Source: Effrenium voratum (taxonomy: Eukaryota > Sar > Dinophyceae > Suessiales > Symbiodiniaceae). Taken from it: a stretch of 64,000 bases of DNA. The DNA lies in contig CAUJNA010002890.1 in NCBI GenBank assembly GCA_963377175.1, positions 1,372,010 through 1,436,009 of the forward strand. Direction: 5' to 3'. A program made the translations under genes and the position numbers. Under the pieces are notes generated by a model that did not search any database, was not told where the DNA came from, and saw nothing but the letters and a program-made list of their open reading frames with translations. Positions 44,303-53,341 of this stretch are shown piece after piece (the stretch's first letter is position 1; each line of letters begins with the position of its first letter).

Positions 44303-44790
44303 TTGTGGCCGTTGGGGTCAATTAGTTGCCAAGGACGCATAGTCTTGACTCTGGCGAGTGTTGACTACGCCCAAAAAACCGTCGGAAGCCGCCGGCAAAT
44401 GTTCTGGTCAAACCCTGTGAAGCACCTTGGGCGGTTATTCCCGGGTTCATGTCACACAGGAAACGAGCCAAGCCAAACCTTGTCACTCACTAAGTCCTGG
44501 TGCACTTGCAACATTTAGGCATTCGCCTTATCACAGAAACGGTGCTTGTTCCCGCACAAAAAATGAGGAGCCCAAGCTTCTTTCCGACCACAATCAAAAC
44601 CTGCGTAGATAAAGGCCCCTTGTCTTTGGTTCTTGAGGTACCTGATCTACTCTTTGCGATCCATTTTTCAGAAACTCTGGCGCGGGATCCCGTTTTTGTA
44701 TAGAAGATGATGCTTGAGCAAAACCCCCGGGTTCAAACCACCATTAAAACAATGGAGGTTCAAGGAACCTTCTGTGTATCTAAGCTTTTT

Positions 44791-44888
44791 CTGGCTCCCA
44801 GCCATCCGGTTCCTTAGCCTTTTAGCTTTTTAGTGTTTAGTGGCAGTTTCCATTTAACCCTTTTGCGGGGGATCTGAGCGCAGCCCAG
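44791..44888. repeat. Family 5 element, shortened
   Basis: CTGGCTCCCAGCCATCCGG to GGGGGATCTGAGCGCAGCCC; the ACTAAAAGTT palindrome is deleted. Confidence 0.65.
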
Positions 44889-44906
44889 CAACCTTTTATC
44901 TAAAGA

Positions 44907-45143
44907 TTGGCATCATCTAAACTGTGTCCTTATCATTCTTCGAATGGGAATCTGTTGAACCCAAGTTTCATGTGTGCTCCACAGCGTACAGCCAGACACT
45001 GCTTGCAGGTACGGGCCTTTTTCAACCGGGCGCTCCACGTGCCGGACCGGGGGTTTCGGGGCTGGGGGATGCAGCATGGGCACTTCTTTAAGCTTGGTTA
45101 TGATCTTCTCGATAGGGCCATTGCGTTTTTTGCCCCGAACTGA
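44907..45143. CDS. Coding-like stretch, open on both strands
   Basis: The + frame reads CAPQRTARHCLQVRAFFNRA and KLGYDLLDRAIAFFAPN-stop. The minus frame over the same bases reads NGPIEKIITKLKEVPMLHPP then APKPPVRHVERPVEKGPYLQ. The minus VERPVEK pattern faintly recalls alveolin repeats. Which strand is real cannot be decided by eye. Confidence 0.42.
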
Positions 45144-45868
45144 ACCCGAATCGCCTGAGAGGAGAGAAGGATTGTTTGGGCTTAATGGCTTTTCCACGAG
45201 CTCAGGGAAGCGTATGGACATAGCATTCTTTAATCTATGGGTTCATTCCCACACCCCTGTTGATTCCCTACTGAGAGCCAGCCAGTTTTATGCATTCCCT
45301 TGTGGACCTTCAGGCAACTCTTCAAACACAACGGGCCTTTGTAGACCAGGTGATCCACCAACCCATCTTGAGATAAAGAGCTTTGCTGGTGTGGCCGCAG
45401 TTTTTGATGTCCGTAATGTTATCCCACGTTGAACATGGATTTTTTTAGAGGACCCCCCCGAAAGAGAAAAAGAAGAAAGCAAATATATAAAGTGGATTAG
45501 TACTGTCTGGTCCCACTATTCCACCAGGATCAAAGTCACCCCTAAGTGGTAGGTTAAAGGGAATCCCATTTCCTGACTTTGATAATCCCTAAAGAAAGTC
45601 AACATGCCCTGCATAGTGCATGGTTAAAAGCAGAAAAAAAGCACCATATGGGATTGGTGGCTTATCTCAGTGGGTTTCATCCATCCCAACTGGTGCAGGA
45701 CTTGTTCCATGAAAAGGGCGTGTTCCCCAGTGATCCGGCGTCCCTTTACAATCGCTTGCAAACCTCAATAATCCACCAGGGGCACTTGAGTCTGTCTTTT
45801 TAGAGTGTACCTTTGGTTGGCGAAATTCAAGGGAAACCGAAAGGAAAAGGATTCGGGGTTAACTTTCA

Positions 45869-45951
45869 GTTCCGGAGCAGGACTTCTCATTTGAGCTCTC
45901 CCGCCTGGGCGACATGACGGCCTTCGATATGTCAGGCGTGACGGCGAAACG
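45869..45951 (+). CDS. Candidate host exon
   Basis: Acceptor TAACTTTCAG, donor AACG|GTAGGT. Reads VPEQDFSFELSRLGDMTAFD then MSGVTAK. Both splice sites good, GC3 strong. Confidence 0.62.
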
Positions 45952-46033
45952 GTAGGTCAAGCCGGGTAGTGGGGTGGCAAAAGGATGCCACATCGGGGCA
46001 GTGACTGGAAATGATCCTGAGGTCCAACTATCA

Positions 46034-46160
46034 TGGGGCCTGGGGGGAAGGGAGGGGAGGGGCAGGGAGCCCAAAAAATAAGCCCTTATTGAGCCCTTAA
46101 TAAGCCCTTATTTAGGGCCTTTTGGGGCTCCCTCCCCCCCCCTCCCCTCCCCCCAACGCC
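46034..46160. repeat. G-run/C-run inverted repeat
   Basis: Left arm GGGGGGAAGGGAGGGGAGGG then CAGGGAGCCC; right arm GGGCTCCCTCCCC then C-runs. Centre has AAGCCCTTATTGAGCCCTTA. Could form a hairpin or G-quadruplex. Confidence 0.65.
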
Positions 46161-46659
46161 CCCATGAAACTAGATGTCGATTTGGGCTTTGCCTGCGTTC
46201 TCTTGGGATCGGGAAGTCAAGGAGGATCGTGTACTTTCTGCGGCATCCAAGGGGTGTCAAAGCGGGTGATGCAAAGCGACCAACGGGAGCAACGTGATCC
46301 ACTCAAAGACCTCAGACAAGACCTACAAGGTCCAGGATGCTCGTGGCTTTCCTTCAGTTGATGCTCGTGTCTCTTGCGTGTTTCTGCGGTTTTGGTGATG
46401 TCATACACATCGTCACGCCATTCATGGCCCAGTTGGCCCAAGGCGAATTTCAGGATCCTCAAGATTGTGGAATTGACACATGGGAGCCTCCCGGGCGCCC
46501 CGGGGGGTGGCTGCGCCCCAGATTTGGCACGCCGGGTGCTGGGGGCGTGCCTGGGTCAGGCGCGGCCGGGGGGGGTGGTCAGCCACCCCCCGGGGCGCCG
46601 GGCGGCAGCGGCAGCAGGGGGTAAGGCACAGCACCAAGCAAGTGGTGCTGTGCTGCTGC

Positions 46660-46700
46660 GGCGCAGCGAGCGAGCGAGCGAGGGCGGGGGGAGGGGGGGC
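46660..46700 (+). repeat. (GCGA)n and G-rich tract
   Basis: GCGAGCGAGCGAGCGAGG followed by G-runs. Confidence 0.75.
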
Positions 46701-46739
46701 GCGTGTACCACCGTCGTGCCGCCGGTCTGTCGCCCCTAG

Positions 46740-46894
46740 GGTGCCGCTTGCGGCGTTGTGCCCGGATTGGTTCTCGCCGAGCAGAAGGTGCGAGACATGC
46801 CTTGAAGTCGTTGGGGAAGGGCGGCAGAAAAAGAGAACTGAGGCCTCGTGTGAGTGCCACTGCCTTATGTGGCCCAGTGGATCCCAGCTTCCAG
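46740..46894 (+). CDS. Candidate host exon, Cys-rich frame
   Basis: Ends at CTTCCAG|GTAGGT. The favoured frame reads LCPDWFSPSRRCETCLEVVG then EGRQKKRTEASCECHCLMWP, a possible zinc site. A second open frame (RAEGARHALKSLGKGGRKRE) competes. 5' limit not known. Confidence 0.45.
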
Positions 46895-47210
46895 GTAGGT
46901 TGCTTCCTTTGGTTGCCTACTTAGGTAGATGGCGTCACTGGGTCAAAGGCAGTATCGGTTTTTTGGGGCAGTCTTCACAGTCATTGTTTGGCAATCGTGT
47001 CGGCTATATGCAACTATATATGGTATTCTTGAGCTTGGGTCATACCGAGTTGCCCAGTCTTGGCCGCAGTGCTGGGCAAGACACATTTTCTTCAACAATA
47101 TGGAACCTTCCCCAAACGGGGGGATTTGTCGTTTCCTTCAATTTCGCTTGAAGAGCACCCAGAAAGGTCCTAAGTTTCATGCCTCGTTGATTCCCCGCCA
47201 ATTTTCCCAG

Positions 47211-47274
47211 TTTCGCCCCCTCGATCGCGCTGAGCACCTCAGTTTCGCTGGCCCTGCCCAGACCGCTTGCTCAG
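47211..47274 (+). CDS. Candidate short host exon
   Basis: Acceptor TTTTCCCAG, donor TCAG|GTGCGG. Reads FRPLDRAEHLSFAGPAQTAC. GC3-rich. Confidence 0.45.
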
Positions 47275-47642
47275 GTGCGGCTGCCTCGCTCGAATTGGAA
47301 GGCGCGAGGGTTCAAAATAAGCAAAAAAGAGGGTGAAGGGGGCCCGGGCCCTTCAAAGCCAACCCTTTTGGCTCACTCCTGAGTTCCATTTCAGACTTCA
47401 TCGTCACCCTTGGCGTTTGGACCATTGAGTGGCACACGCCCTTTTGCTTAGCGTTTAGATTCCAAAAGGTGAGCTTTGATTTCTAGATGCCAGGGCAACT
47501 GAGACGGGCAGCACCGGTCCCTGAGTTCCGGCAACGGACTTCGTGACTTTTGGTTCTTGCCATAGGATGCTTGGTCATTGGGTCCTTCGGCCTCAAATTC
47601 TCCATGGAGTTCTTTAAACGCCGAAACCCTGGGAGAATGGGT

Positions 47643-47737
47643 ACCTGGAGCCTCCTTCTGACCCTTTTTTCAATGGGTCAACCCCATTATTTTGGGTTAT
47701 GACCCCACTTTTCAAGGTCGGAAGGAGACGTCAGGTG
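47643..47737. repeat. Family 1 palindromic element
   Basis: ACCTGGAGCCTCCTTCTGAC to GGTCGGAAGGAGACGTCAGG, with a few substitutions. Confidence 0.72.
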
Positions 47738-48087
47738 GAAAGAGAATGAGAACGCTGGGTGGATGTGTGTGTGTGTGTGTTGTTTGTTGAGTTGACCCCT
47801 CATGGCGGTCGAATGGCAACCCAATATAGCCCCTACCAAAGGTCAGTTCGCAAACCATGTTGCCCTTGACGGGGCCATTGAAAAAAGGCCTTGAGACCCA
47901 ACTTAGATGACAATCCTGAAAAACAAACAATGGCTATAAGTCGTATGAACCCAACCATTGTCGAAATGGTGGCTTTAGATGATGCCAATCCTTAGGTAAA
48001 CAATGGTGGCTCCATAGCTTTTGTGGGTTATCTCACCATGATATTTGCAACTACGTGCCTGACGTACCCGATCGCCCCTTTAAGTAG

Positions 48088-48200
48088 CTAGGTCCCCCAG
48101 CAGTGCCCTTTTACCATTTTTTGGGAGAGGGTTCCCCTTCTACAATAGACTACACAGAAAAAAGTGGGTTCCCTTCTGCCCTCATTACTGGAGGACCTAG
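48088..48200. repeat. Family 2 palindromic element
   Basis: CTAGGTCCCCCAGCAG to TACTGGAGGACCTAG, 37 bases before the exon at 48238. Confidence 0.72.
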
Positions 48201-48237
48201 GTAGAAACCAAACGATGAAGTCCAACCTCTGACTCAG

Positions 48238-48318
48238 GCTTCACCTTCGTGAAGCAAGCTCTCACGGCAGAAGCGCTGGATGTGGCCCCTCCGTCCAAAC
48301 GGGCGTGCCTGCTTTCCG
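48238..48318 (+). CDS. Candidate host exon nearest the virus
   Basis: Acceptor CTCTGACTCAG, donor TCCG|GTTGGG. Reads FTFVKQALTAEALDVAPPSK then RACLLS. About 0.9 kb left of the viral element and read toward it, so the virus may lie in an intron or just downstream of this gene. Confidence 0.55.
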
Positions 48319-48430
48319 GTTGGGCCAACGGGGCCCCAAAGGGTCTAGGGGGTCCAGGGGGTCATGTTTTCCTGTTGAACACGTAGGGAGCCCTCAAAGC
48401 AAATCAAAAGGGGATGGACGGCTTTGTGAT

Positions 48431-48540
48431 CATAGGTGTCTTTTTTGGTTGTTTTGCTAGAAAAATAGATGGCCCTGGTTTACCTGGTAGTTGAATCACC
48501 TACCAGGGCCATCTGTTTCCCATCTTACAGGACACCTATG
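48431..48540. repeat. Family 3 palindromic element
   Basis: CATAGGTGTCTTTTTTGG ... CAGGACACCTATG; inner arms ATAGATGGCCCTGG/CCAGGGCCATCT. About 0.65 kb from the virus. Confidence 0.72.
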
Positions 48541-48924
48541 TTTGTGATTGTTTTGTTGACCTGTAAGATGGGGACCATCTATATGTCCGAAGAAGATGGG
48601 CTCCAAGAAGATTTCGAAATTGAAAGCATGTGATGCTTGGCACTACAACATAAGTGGTCACGGACTAAGCACACAAGAAGCAGCAAGTACCATCCTGTCC
48701 ATGCTGTGGCTGAGATTGTTTGTTTTGGTTTGGGTTTTGTTGATCCAATTTGAGCCGTGTTGCGCAACATTCGCAGAGATGGCTTTGAGAGCCTTGCAGC
48801 ATGCAACGGACCAACAGTGCCATGTGTGTTGTGTATATCAGATTTTGTTAGTTATGCGAACATGTATTTGTAGAAGTATACAGCCGCTGAATATATGTAG
48901 CTTTGTTCATGCGTAACTGTACCA

Positions 48925-49122
48925 CAGATACATACATATATATATATATAATGCACATATATATATGTCTATGTTTGCACATGCATATCACATATATATA
49001 TATATACACACCTACCCACACATATGCACAATTATGCATGTATGTATATATATATATAGACATATACGCACACCTATCTACACATATGCACAATTTTGCA
49101 TATATACATATATATATATATG
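48925..49122 (+). repeat. AT/CA microsatellite with duplicated 70-bp unit
   Basis: TA runs alternate with ACACATATGCACAATT(A/T)TGC, which occurs twice (about 49017 and 49081). It borders the viral element. Confidence 0.8.
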
Positions 49123-49382
49123 GTCCCGTGTTCCGTGTTCCTACCCCCCCCCAAAAAAAATGGAGAAAAGGGGGGGCCTGGGGGAAAGAGGGAGGAGTGT
49201 AGGGGTTATTGGGTCAAATGTTGTTATCCAACGTTTTAACACCCTTGTTTGATTTCATCCTATATTTTGTTGTAGGGTGTTAGGGGTGGATTTTCTAGGG
49301 GCCGACATTTTTTTCATTTGAAAGAGTTAGCCCTTTTAGTAGTTATTATGTTCTGGGGTGTTGGTGGTTCATTTGTTTATTC

Positions 49383-49883
49383 CTATTCTTGTTCAAAGTC
49401 ACTTGTTGTTTCCATGTAATCTCTCACAGTATCGTTATTGTTTTCTTGACCTTTCACTCTTAGTTGGTGCTTACTTGTTTGTTGGTGTTTTTTCATTTTG
49501 TATTTTCCTACCATACATTTACATAAAGGACATTCTACTTTCAATTGGTTATAGTCTTTCTGTTTTTCATTTATGTCTTCTTTGTTCTTTTCTCTATATT
49601 CTTTTGATTTTTGCTTTATTTCGTCTTTATGCTTTTCACGATAAATCTTGTTCTTTTCCAGTATAGTGTCTTTGTTATTCTCTCTATATGTCTTTTTCTT
49701 CTCTACAATCTGCTCTTTGTTGTTTTCGTAATACTCCTTTGACTTTTGCTGTATTTGTTCTTTGTGTGCTTCTCTATACCGTTGTTTGCTCTCCAAGCAT
49801 ACATTACATTGTTTTCTTCCCTCGTTGAACTTTTCTAACAATTGAAAGACTTTACATTTGGAACATTGCTTTTTGTCTGTCAT
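49383..49883 (-). CDS. Small protein with two Cys-rich ends and a charged repeat middle
   Basis: 166 residues, ATG start at 49883. The N-terminus has a CSKCKVF...KQCNVC four-cysteine cluster (residues 7-30). The middle (about 31-115) is a highly charged helical repeat built on YRE(K/N)NK(E/D)xI, of about 13 residues. The C-terminus has CPLCKC...KKHQQTSKHQ, a C2H2-like zinc site also seen in the GIY-YIG protein (58420) and the small protein at 53841. Proteins with this layout are common in algal viruses and PLVs and are usually unassigned; nucleic-acid binding is a reasonable inference. It is the leftmost gene of the element, reads toward the left end and is intact. Confidence 0.75.
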   Translation of the reverse strand: MTDKKQCSKCKVFQLLEKFNEGRKQCNVCLESKQRYREAHKEQIQQKSKEYYENNKEQIVEKKKTYRENNKDTILEKNKIYREKHKDEIKQKSKEYREKNKEDINEKQKDYNQLKVECPLCKCMVGKYKMKKHQQTSKHQLRVKGQENNNDTVRDYMETTSDFEQE

Positions 49884-49998
49884 TGGTCTCTATATGTTTA
49901 AGGGGTTATTTGTTTAGATAAGTTTAAGGGGTTTTATAGGTTAAAAGTTCAGTATAATTATAACATATAAGATGTTACATGTTATTATTATATTATGA

Positions 49999-50526
49999 TT
50001 ATAATTTCAGTTCAGGATAATAATCTAATTGGTTTGTCTTACTTCTTTCATACATCAGTTTAAAAATAATATTAACATCTCTCACTGTATTCTGAACATT
50101 AAACTTTTTACTTTCAATAAATAATTTGATATTTTCTTTAACATCTTCTCCTTTCTCTTGACTATAACCCAACATCCATAATATATCGTAAATCATTTCA
50201 TATTTTTTCTTACTGATTTTAAGAAACTGTTTAACACAGTCGTAAGGTGGTATTTTATTTACAGTTAGAAATATTAAAATATCATCTTCTACATTTCTAT
50301 TATTTATTCTTTTTATTTCCAACAGACATTTGATTAAAAATTGATTATCTCTCCATGTTTTACAATTTTTACATATGTCTTCTTCACTATCCATTGAATA
50401 GTTAATAATATGATTCACTATTTCATTAGGTAAATTCAATTTATACAATTCCATATTTTCTTTTTTGAAGTGACAACAATCATAGCATTTTTTATCGATA
50501 TAATTATTGATTCCATCACCGTTCAA
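49999..50526 (-). CDS. Hypothetical protein with F-box-like start; start codon uncertain (TTG)
   Basis: 175 residues if read from TTG at 50526. No in-frame ATG exists upstream before a stop; the first ATG inside is residue 25 (50454). The upstream DNA is a copy of the block before the 51246 gene. Aligning the two puts this TTG where the neighbour has ATG, so the original ATG may have mutated. Residues 14-18 carry CYDCC, and residues 32-43 read LPNEIVNHIINY, resembling the first helix of an F-box and similar to LPDGLVSIITTY in the next gene. No function is known. If the F-box reading holds, a link to host ubiquitin ligase would be expected, but this is weak. Confidence 0.6.
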   Translation of the reverse strand: MNGDGINNYIDKKCYDCCHFKKENMELYKLNLPNEIVNHIINYSMDSEEDICKNCKTWRDNQFLIKCLLEIKRINNRNVEDDILIFLTVNKIPPYDCVKQFLKISKKKYEMIYDILWMLGYSQEKGEDVKENIKLFIESKKFNVQNTVRDVNIIFKLMYERSKTNQLDYYPELKL

Positions 50527-50690
50527 TTTTCTCTTAATATATAAGGTAATATTTCTTTAAGTAGTTTTGGCTAGGGGGTTACTGGTCGGCTGGTCTGGGT
50601 TTCAGGTTTAATTTAAATGTCTTAACCTTCTTGATAGATTATAAAACAATGTTTAATCATATTATAATTAAATATTATGAATAAACAAAC
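50527..50690 (-). promoter_or_regulatory. Duplicated upstream block, copy A
   Basis: This block lies between the 50692 and 49999 genes. Its core (50562-50646), including a GC-rich patch GGTCGGCTGGTCTGGGTTTC unusual for this AT-rich element, recurs at 51282-51365 with only a few differences. Close to the start it has TTATATATTAAGAGAAAA on the minus strand. Probably a promoter/terminator unit copied with its gene. Confidence 0.6.
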
Positions 50691-50691
50691 A

Positions 50692-51246
50692 TCATATTTC
50701 ATAATTATTAATTGTATGGATTTCAAATTTGATAAAGTCTATCATCACAAGTGGTCTATTGACTAATCTTATTGTACCCTTTATTTCTTTCACCATCTTT
50801 TCTATTGTGATTAGGAGTTCTTCTTTACTTTTCAAGGTATATTGATTGGATGGCATATTACATTTTCCAATAACTGAATCATAATTAAGTTTTACTCTAA
50901 CATGCATTTTAATCTTTATTTCATCGCTATATCTTATTAGGCTCATAAACTTTTCTGATGGGTTAAACGCGTAAGAAAACGCCTTATCGCCTTTTAATTT
51001 TTTGTTGTGTATCTCGTGGTTATACGTTGTAATTGACTTTTCTGGAGTTTTACGTCGGCTGACTACATCATTACTAATAGAAGGTTTCCATGTCCTTTGT
51101 AATTCTCTTAAAGCATCACATTGTTTCAGTCTTCGCCACCCTTCACTACCATTAATGTAAGTAGTGATGATTGAAACTAAACCGTCAGGTAAGCTAGCAT
51201 AATTCTCAACCATAAAATTATTCTCTGACATTTTACCCTCACTCAT
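50692..51246 (-). CDS. Hypothetical protein with F-box-like N-terminus
   Basis: 184 residues, ATG at 51246 just after a TTATATATAA box. LPDGLVSIITTYINGSEG at about residues 19-36 resembles the start of an F-box helix and matches the pattern of the 49999 gene (LPNEIVNHIINYSMDSEE), suggesting distant paralogues. The rest is mixed alpha/beta with no motif I recognise. Its upstream block (51247-51409) is nearly the same as the block upstream of the 49999 gene, so gene and promoter may have duplicated together. Confidence 0.65.
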   Translation of the reverse strand: MSEGKMSENNFMVENYASLPDGLVSIITTYINGSEGWRRLKQCDALRELQRTWKPSISNDVVSRRKTPEKSITTYNHEIHNKKLKGDKAFSYAFNPSEKFMSLIRYSDEIKIKMHVRVKLNYDSVIGKCNMPSNQYTLKSKEELLITIEKMVKEIKGTIRLVNRPLVMIDFIKFEIHTINNYEI

Positions 51247-51409
51247 TTTTCTCTTTATATATAAGGTTTTTTCTCTTTGAGTAGTTTTGGCTAGGGGTTG
51301 CTGGTCGGCTGGTCTGGGTTTCAGGTTTAATTTAAATGTCTTAACCTTGTTGTTAGATTATAAAAACTAGGTTTAATCATATTATAATTGAATAATATCA
51401 TTAAACTAA
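51247..51409 (-). promoter_or_regulatory. Duplicated upstream block, copy B
   Basis: Direct repeat of 50527-50690, same orientation, same position relative to the start of the 50692 gene (TTATATATAAAGAGAAAA then ATG). The copies are 720 bp apart, the size of one gene plus block. Confidence 0.6.
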
Positions 51410-51414
51410 ATCAC

Positions 51415-51903
51415 TCACGCTTTCCATTCACCTATTCCATCCCACCAGAATTCAATAATTCGCATCTGTCCATCTACTAGACTGTCTTCTTTGTTTAGTT
51501 TCCGTATCGCTCCTGATAAGATATAGTGGTTAATAATCATTGCATTAAACTTTCCATCACGGTTTAACTTTTTACCACAGTCTTTTATGATGTCTTCATC
51601 TGTTAGGTGTTCATACATTTCTTTCATGATGTCAAACCTAACAAATGAGTATATCGCCATCAAGTTTAATCCGCTATTATCCCTAAACCTACTAATGACA
51701 TCTTTCCAGAATTCTTCGTTTTCATCAACTGGTGGCAAAGGGTGTCTTTTGATGAAATCCTTTATTTTGTTTAACTCTTCATCTAATTCCTTTTTATAAC
51801 TGTCATTATCATCATCTTCTTCGTCTGATAGCACCAAGTTTGATAAGTCAGCAATCACTCCGACATTTTCTAAATTCAAGTAATGTAATCTTATTTCAGC
51901 CAT
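51415..51903 (-). CDS. Hypothetical acidic protein
   Basis: 162 residues from ATG at 51903; an in-frame GTG nine bases upstream is not needed. An acidic stretch (SDEEDDDND, about residues 26-34) is followed by a charged helix and a C-terminal half ending MRIIEFWWDGIGEWKA. No family is recognised. The gene diverges from the integrase, with about 105 bp between the starts. Its upstream region carries the AAACTACTTAAAGAAATATT motif shared with the 49999 gene. Confidence 0.65.
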   Translation of the reverse strand: MAEIRLHYLNLENVGVIADLSNLVLSDEEDDDNDSYKKELDEELNKIKDFIKRHPLPPVDENEEFWKDVISRFRDNSGLNLMAIYSFVRFDIMKEMYEHLTDEDIIKDCGKKLNRDGKFNAMIINHYILSGAIRKLNKEDSLVDGQMRIIEFWWDGIGEWKA

Positions 51904-51926
51904 AATTTTCACTTAATATAATAAGT

Positions 51927-51948
51927 TAATATTTCTTTAAGTAGTTTT
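51927..51948 (-). promoter_or_regulatory. Shared AAACTACTTAAAGAAATATT element before 51415 gene
   Basis: The 22-base stretch is identical to 50547-50568 in copy A; copy B has a diverged version. It lies 23 nt before the 51415 gene ATG at 51903. A second promoter type, distinct from TTTTCTAA. Confidence 0.45.
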
Positions 51949-51988
51949 TATTTTATGTTAAGGGGCGGGGCTTTATATTGAAAAAATA

Positions 51989-51996
51989 TTTTCTAA
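51989..51996 (+). promoter_or_regulatory. TTTTCTAA motif before integrase
   Basis: TTTTCTAA in an AT-rich setting, 12 nt before the integrase ATG. The same motif at a similar distance precedes the ATPase, penton and last genes. It resembles the TCTA late-promoter core known from Cafeteria roenbergensis virus and Mavirus. Confidence 0.5.
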
Positions 51997-52008
51997 CAAT
52001 TTAATATA

Positions 52009-52935
52009 ATGGCGAGATTAACAAAAGACCAAATAATCAGCAACATCTATTACGACTTAGACGAGGGTTTCGGAAGCACACAAGCGACACACAAGAAGGC
52101 AAAGGAAGAAGACCCAACAATAACATTAGACGATGTAAAGTCTTTCTTAAAGAAACAACCAAATAAACAAATCAAAAATTATAGAGGTACTAATTCCTAT
52201 ACCGCTCCATTCGCACGATATGAATATCAAATAGACATAATGCATATGTCACCTTTAGCAAAAGACAAGAACGTTCCACAGTATGCTTTAGTCGTGATTG
52301 ACATCTTCAGTAAATTAGCTGATGTAATACCGATGGAGGAAAGAGACGGAGAGCACGTTTTGAAGGCGTTGAGAGCAAGCTTTAAAAAGATGGGTTATCC
52401 GATGTCCGTGTATTCTGATGACGACGGAGCGTTTGCAACTAAAAATCAAGTTCAGGATTTCTTCAACAGTGAAGGAATAAACCACATCGTCACGAAGACC
52501 CACGCAAATGTGGCCGAGCGTTTTATTAGAACGATGAAAAACAAAATTCACGATAGAGTTAGGTTTAACAACATGAAATGGACCGATGCCCTAACGCAAG
52601 CATTGAAACAGTATAACAGCACATCTCACTCATCAACAAGGATGGCGCCGTCTGAAGCACACAAGGACGACAATGAAATAAATGTAAAGGTCAATCTTAA
52701 ACTACGAGAAAAAAACAAAAGAAAGTATCCCAAAATAGAGGAGAACGACAAGGTAAAAGTGTTCCAAAAGAAAAGGGGTAATTACACCGACAGAAAGGAG
52801 TATAACTCTAAATGGTCTAATAAAATATTCAATATTGATAAAATTGAATATGATATTATGGGTAATAAAACTTACAAAGTAGCAGGAATAAACAAACCGC
52901 TTTTGAGACACGAAATTTTGTTAGTTAATGATTAA
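52009..52935 (+). CDS. Polinton/retroviral-type DDE integrase (rve fold)
   Basis: 308 residues, ATG at 52009. It would insert viral DNA into host chromosomes. The catalytic core shows the expected acidic triad: D76 in YQIDIMHM, D138 in YSDDDGAF and E170 in NVAERFIRTMK, with D-to-E spacing close to the usual 35. The core tail has the typical QYNSTSHSSTRMAPSEA (residues 201-217). After it, residues 245-300 (NDKVKVFQKKRGNYTDRKEY, then WSNKIFNIDKI) form the SH3/chromo-like domain typical of Maverick/Polinton integrases. No HHCC zinc motif is obvious in the N-terminal 60 residues. TTTTCTAA lies at 51989, 12 nt before the ATG. The gene ends tail to tail with the next one, overlapping by 4 bases. 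It is intact. Confidence 0.93.
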   Translation: MARLTKDQIISNIYYDLDEGFGSTQATHKKAKEEDPTITLDDVKSFLKKQPNKQIKNYRGTNSYTAPFARYEYQIDIMHMSPLAKDKNVPQYALVVIDIFSKLADVIPMEERDGEHVLKALRASFKKMGYPMSVYSDDDGAFATKNQVQDFFNSEGINHIVTKTHANVAERFIRTMKNKIHDRVRFNNMKWTDALTQALKQYNSTSHSSTRMAPSEAHKDDNEINVKVNLKLREKNKRKYPKIEENDKVKVFQKKRGNYTDRKEYNSKWSNKIFNIDKIEYDIMGNKTYKVAGINKPLLRHEILLVND

Positions 52936-53231
52936 ACGTATTTCTTGGTATCTTCTTTATACTTGACTTGATAGTAATCCAGACTTGATTGTTTAGGTTC
53001 TTTTATGATTTTTTCATTCAGTTTTTTAACATAAATGTTGCGTTTATTTTTGTATTCGCTACTGTCTCTATCTACTTCTTTTGCTTGGTAACTGTTATTG
53101 TTATTATATGTAGGTTTAATATTCATGCTCTTTAAGATGTTCAGTATGTTTTCATTTTGCTCCAACACTTTTTCTAATCTTGGAAACAACAACTCTAAAC
53201 TACTGTCAATGTTCGCTAAATGTTCCTCCAT
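52932..53231 (-). CDS. Hypothetical small coiled-coil protein
   Basis: 99 residues, ATG at 53231. The first 45 residues form a leucine-rich helix likely to be a coiled coil (LLFPRLEKVLEQNENILNIL). The second half is basic and polar. It converges with the integrase and overlaps its stop by 4 bases, which fits tight viral packing. No known family. Confidence 0.6.
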   Translation of the reverse strand: MEEHLANIDSSLELLFPRLEKVLEQNENILNILKSMNIKPTYNNNNSYQAKEVDRDSSEYKNKRNIYVKKLNEKIIKEPKQSSLDYYQVKYKEDTKKYV

Positions 53232-53341
53232 ATATACTAAATTATAAAACTAAACTTTTAAAACTAAATGTTGCAATTATGTTAAATCTACTCTTTAAAT
53301 ACTAATTTTTCATTATTTGTTTAACAGTTTCCTGAGTTTCC

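Larger units (their letters stand above)
42064..49195. other. Host intron/intergenic DNA, unassigned parts
   Basis: No supported feature in 42512-42974, 43768-44189, 44303-44790, 45144-45868, 46161-46739 (very GC-rich), 46895-47210, 47275-47642, 47738-48087 and 48541-48924. 48596-48850 has an open + frame whose bases do not look like exon. Confidence 0.45.

Noticed and set aside
1..49195. Dinoflagellate spliced-leader relict, rRNA or complete tRNA genes
   Set aside because: Looked for by eye; only partial resemblances (such as TGTGGCTCAA at 17095) were found, none convincing.
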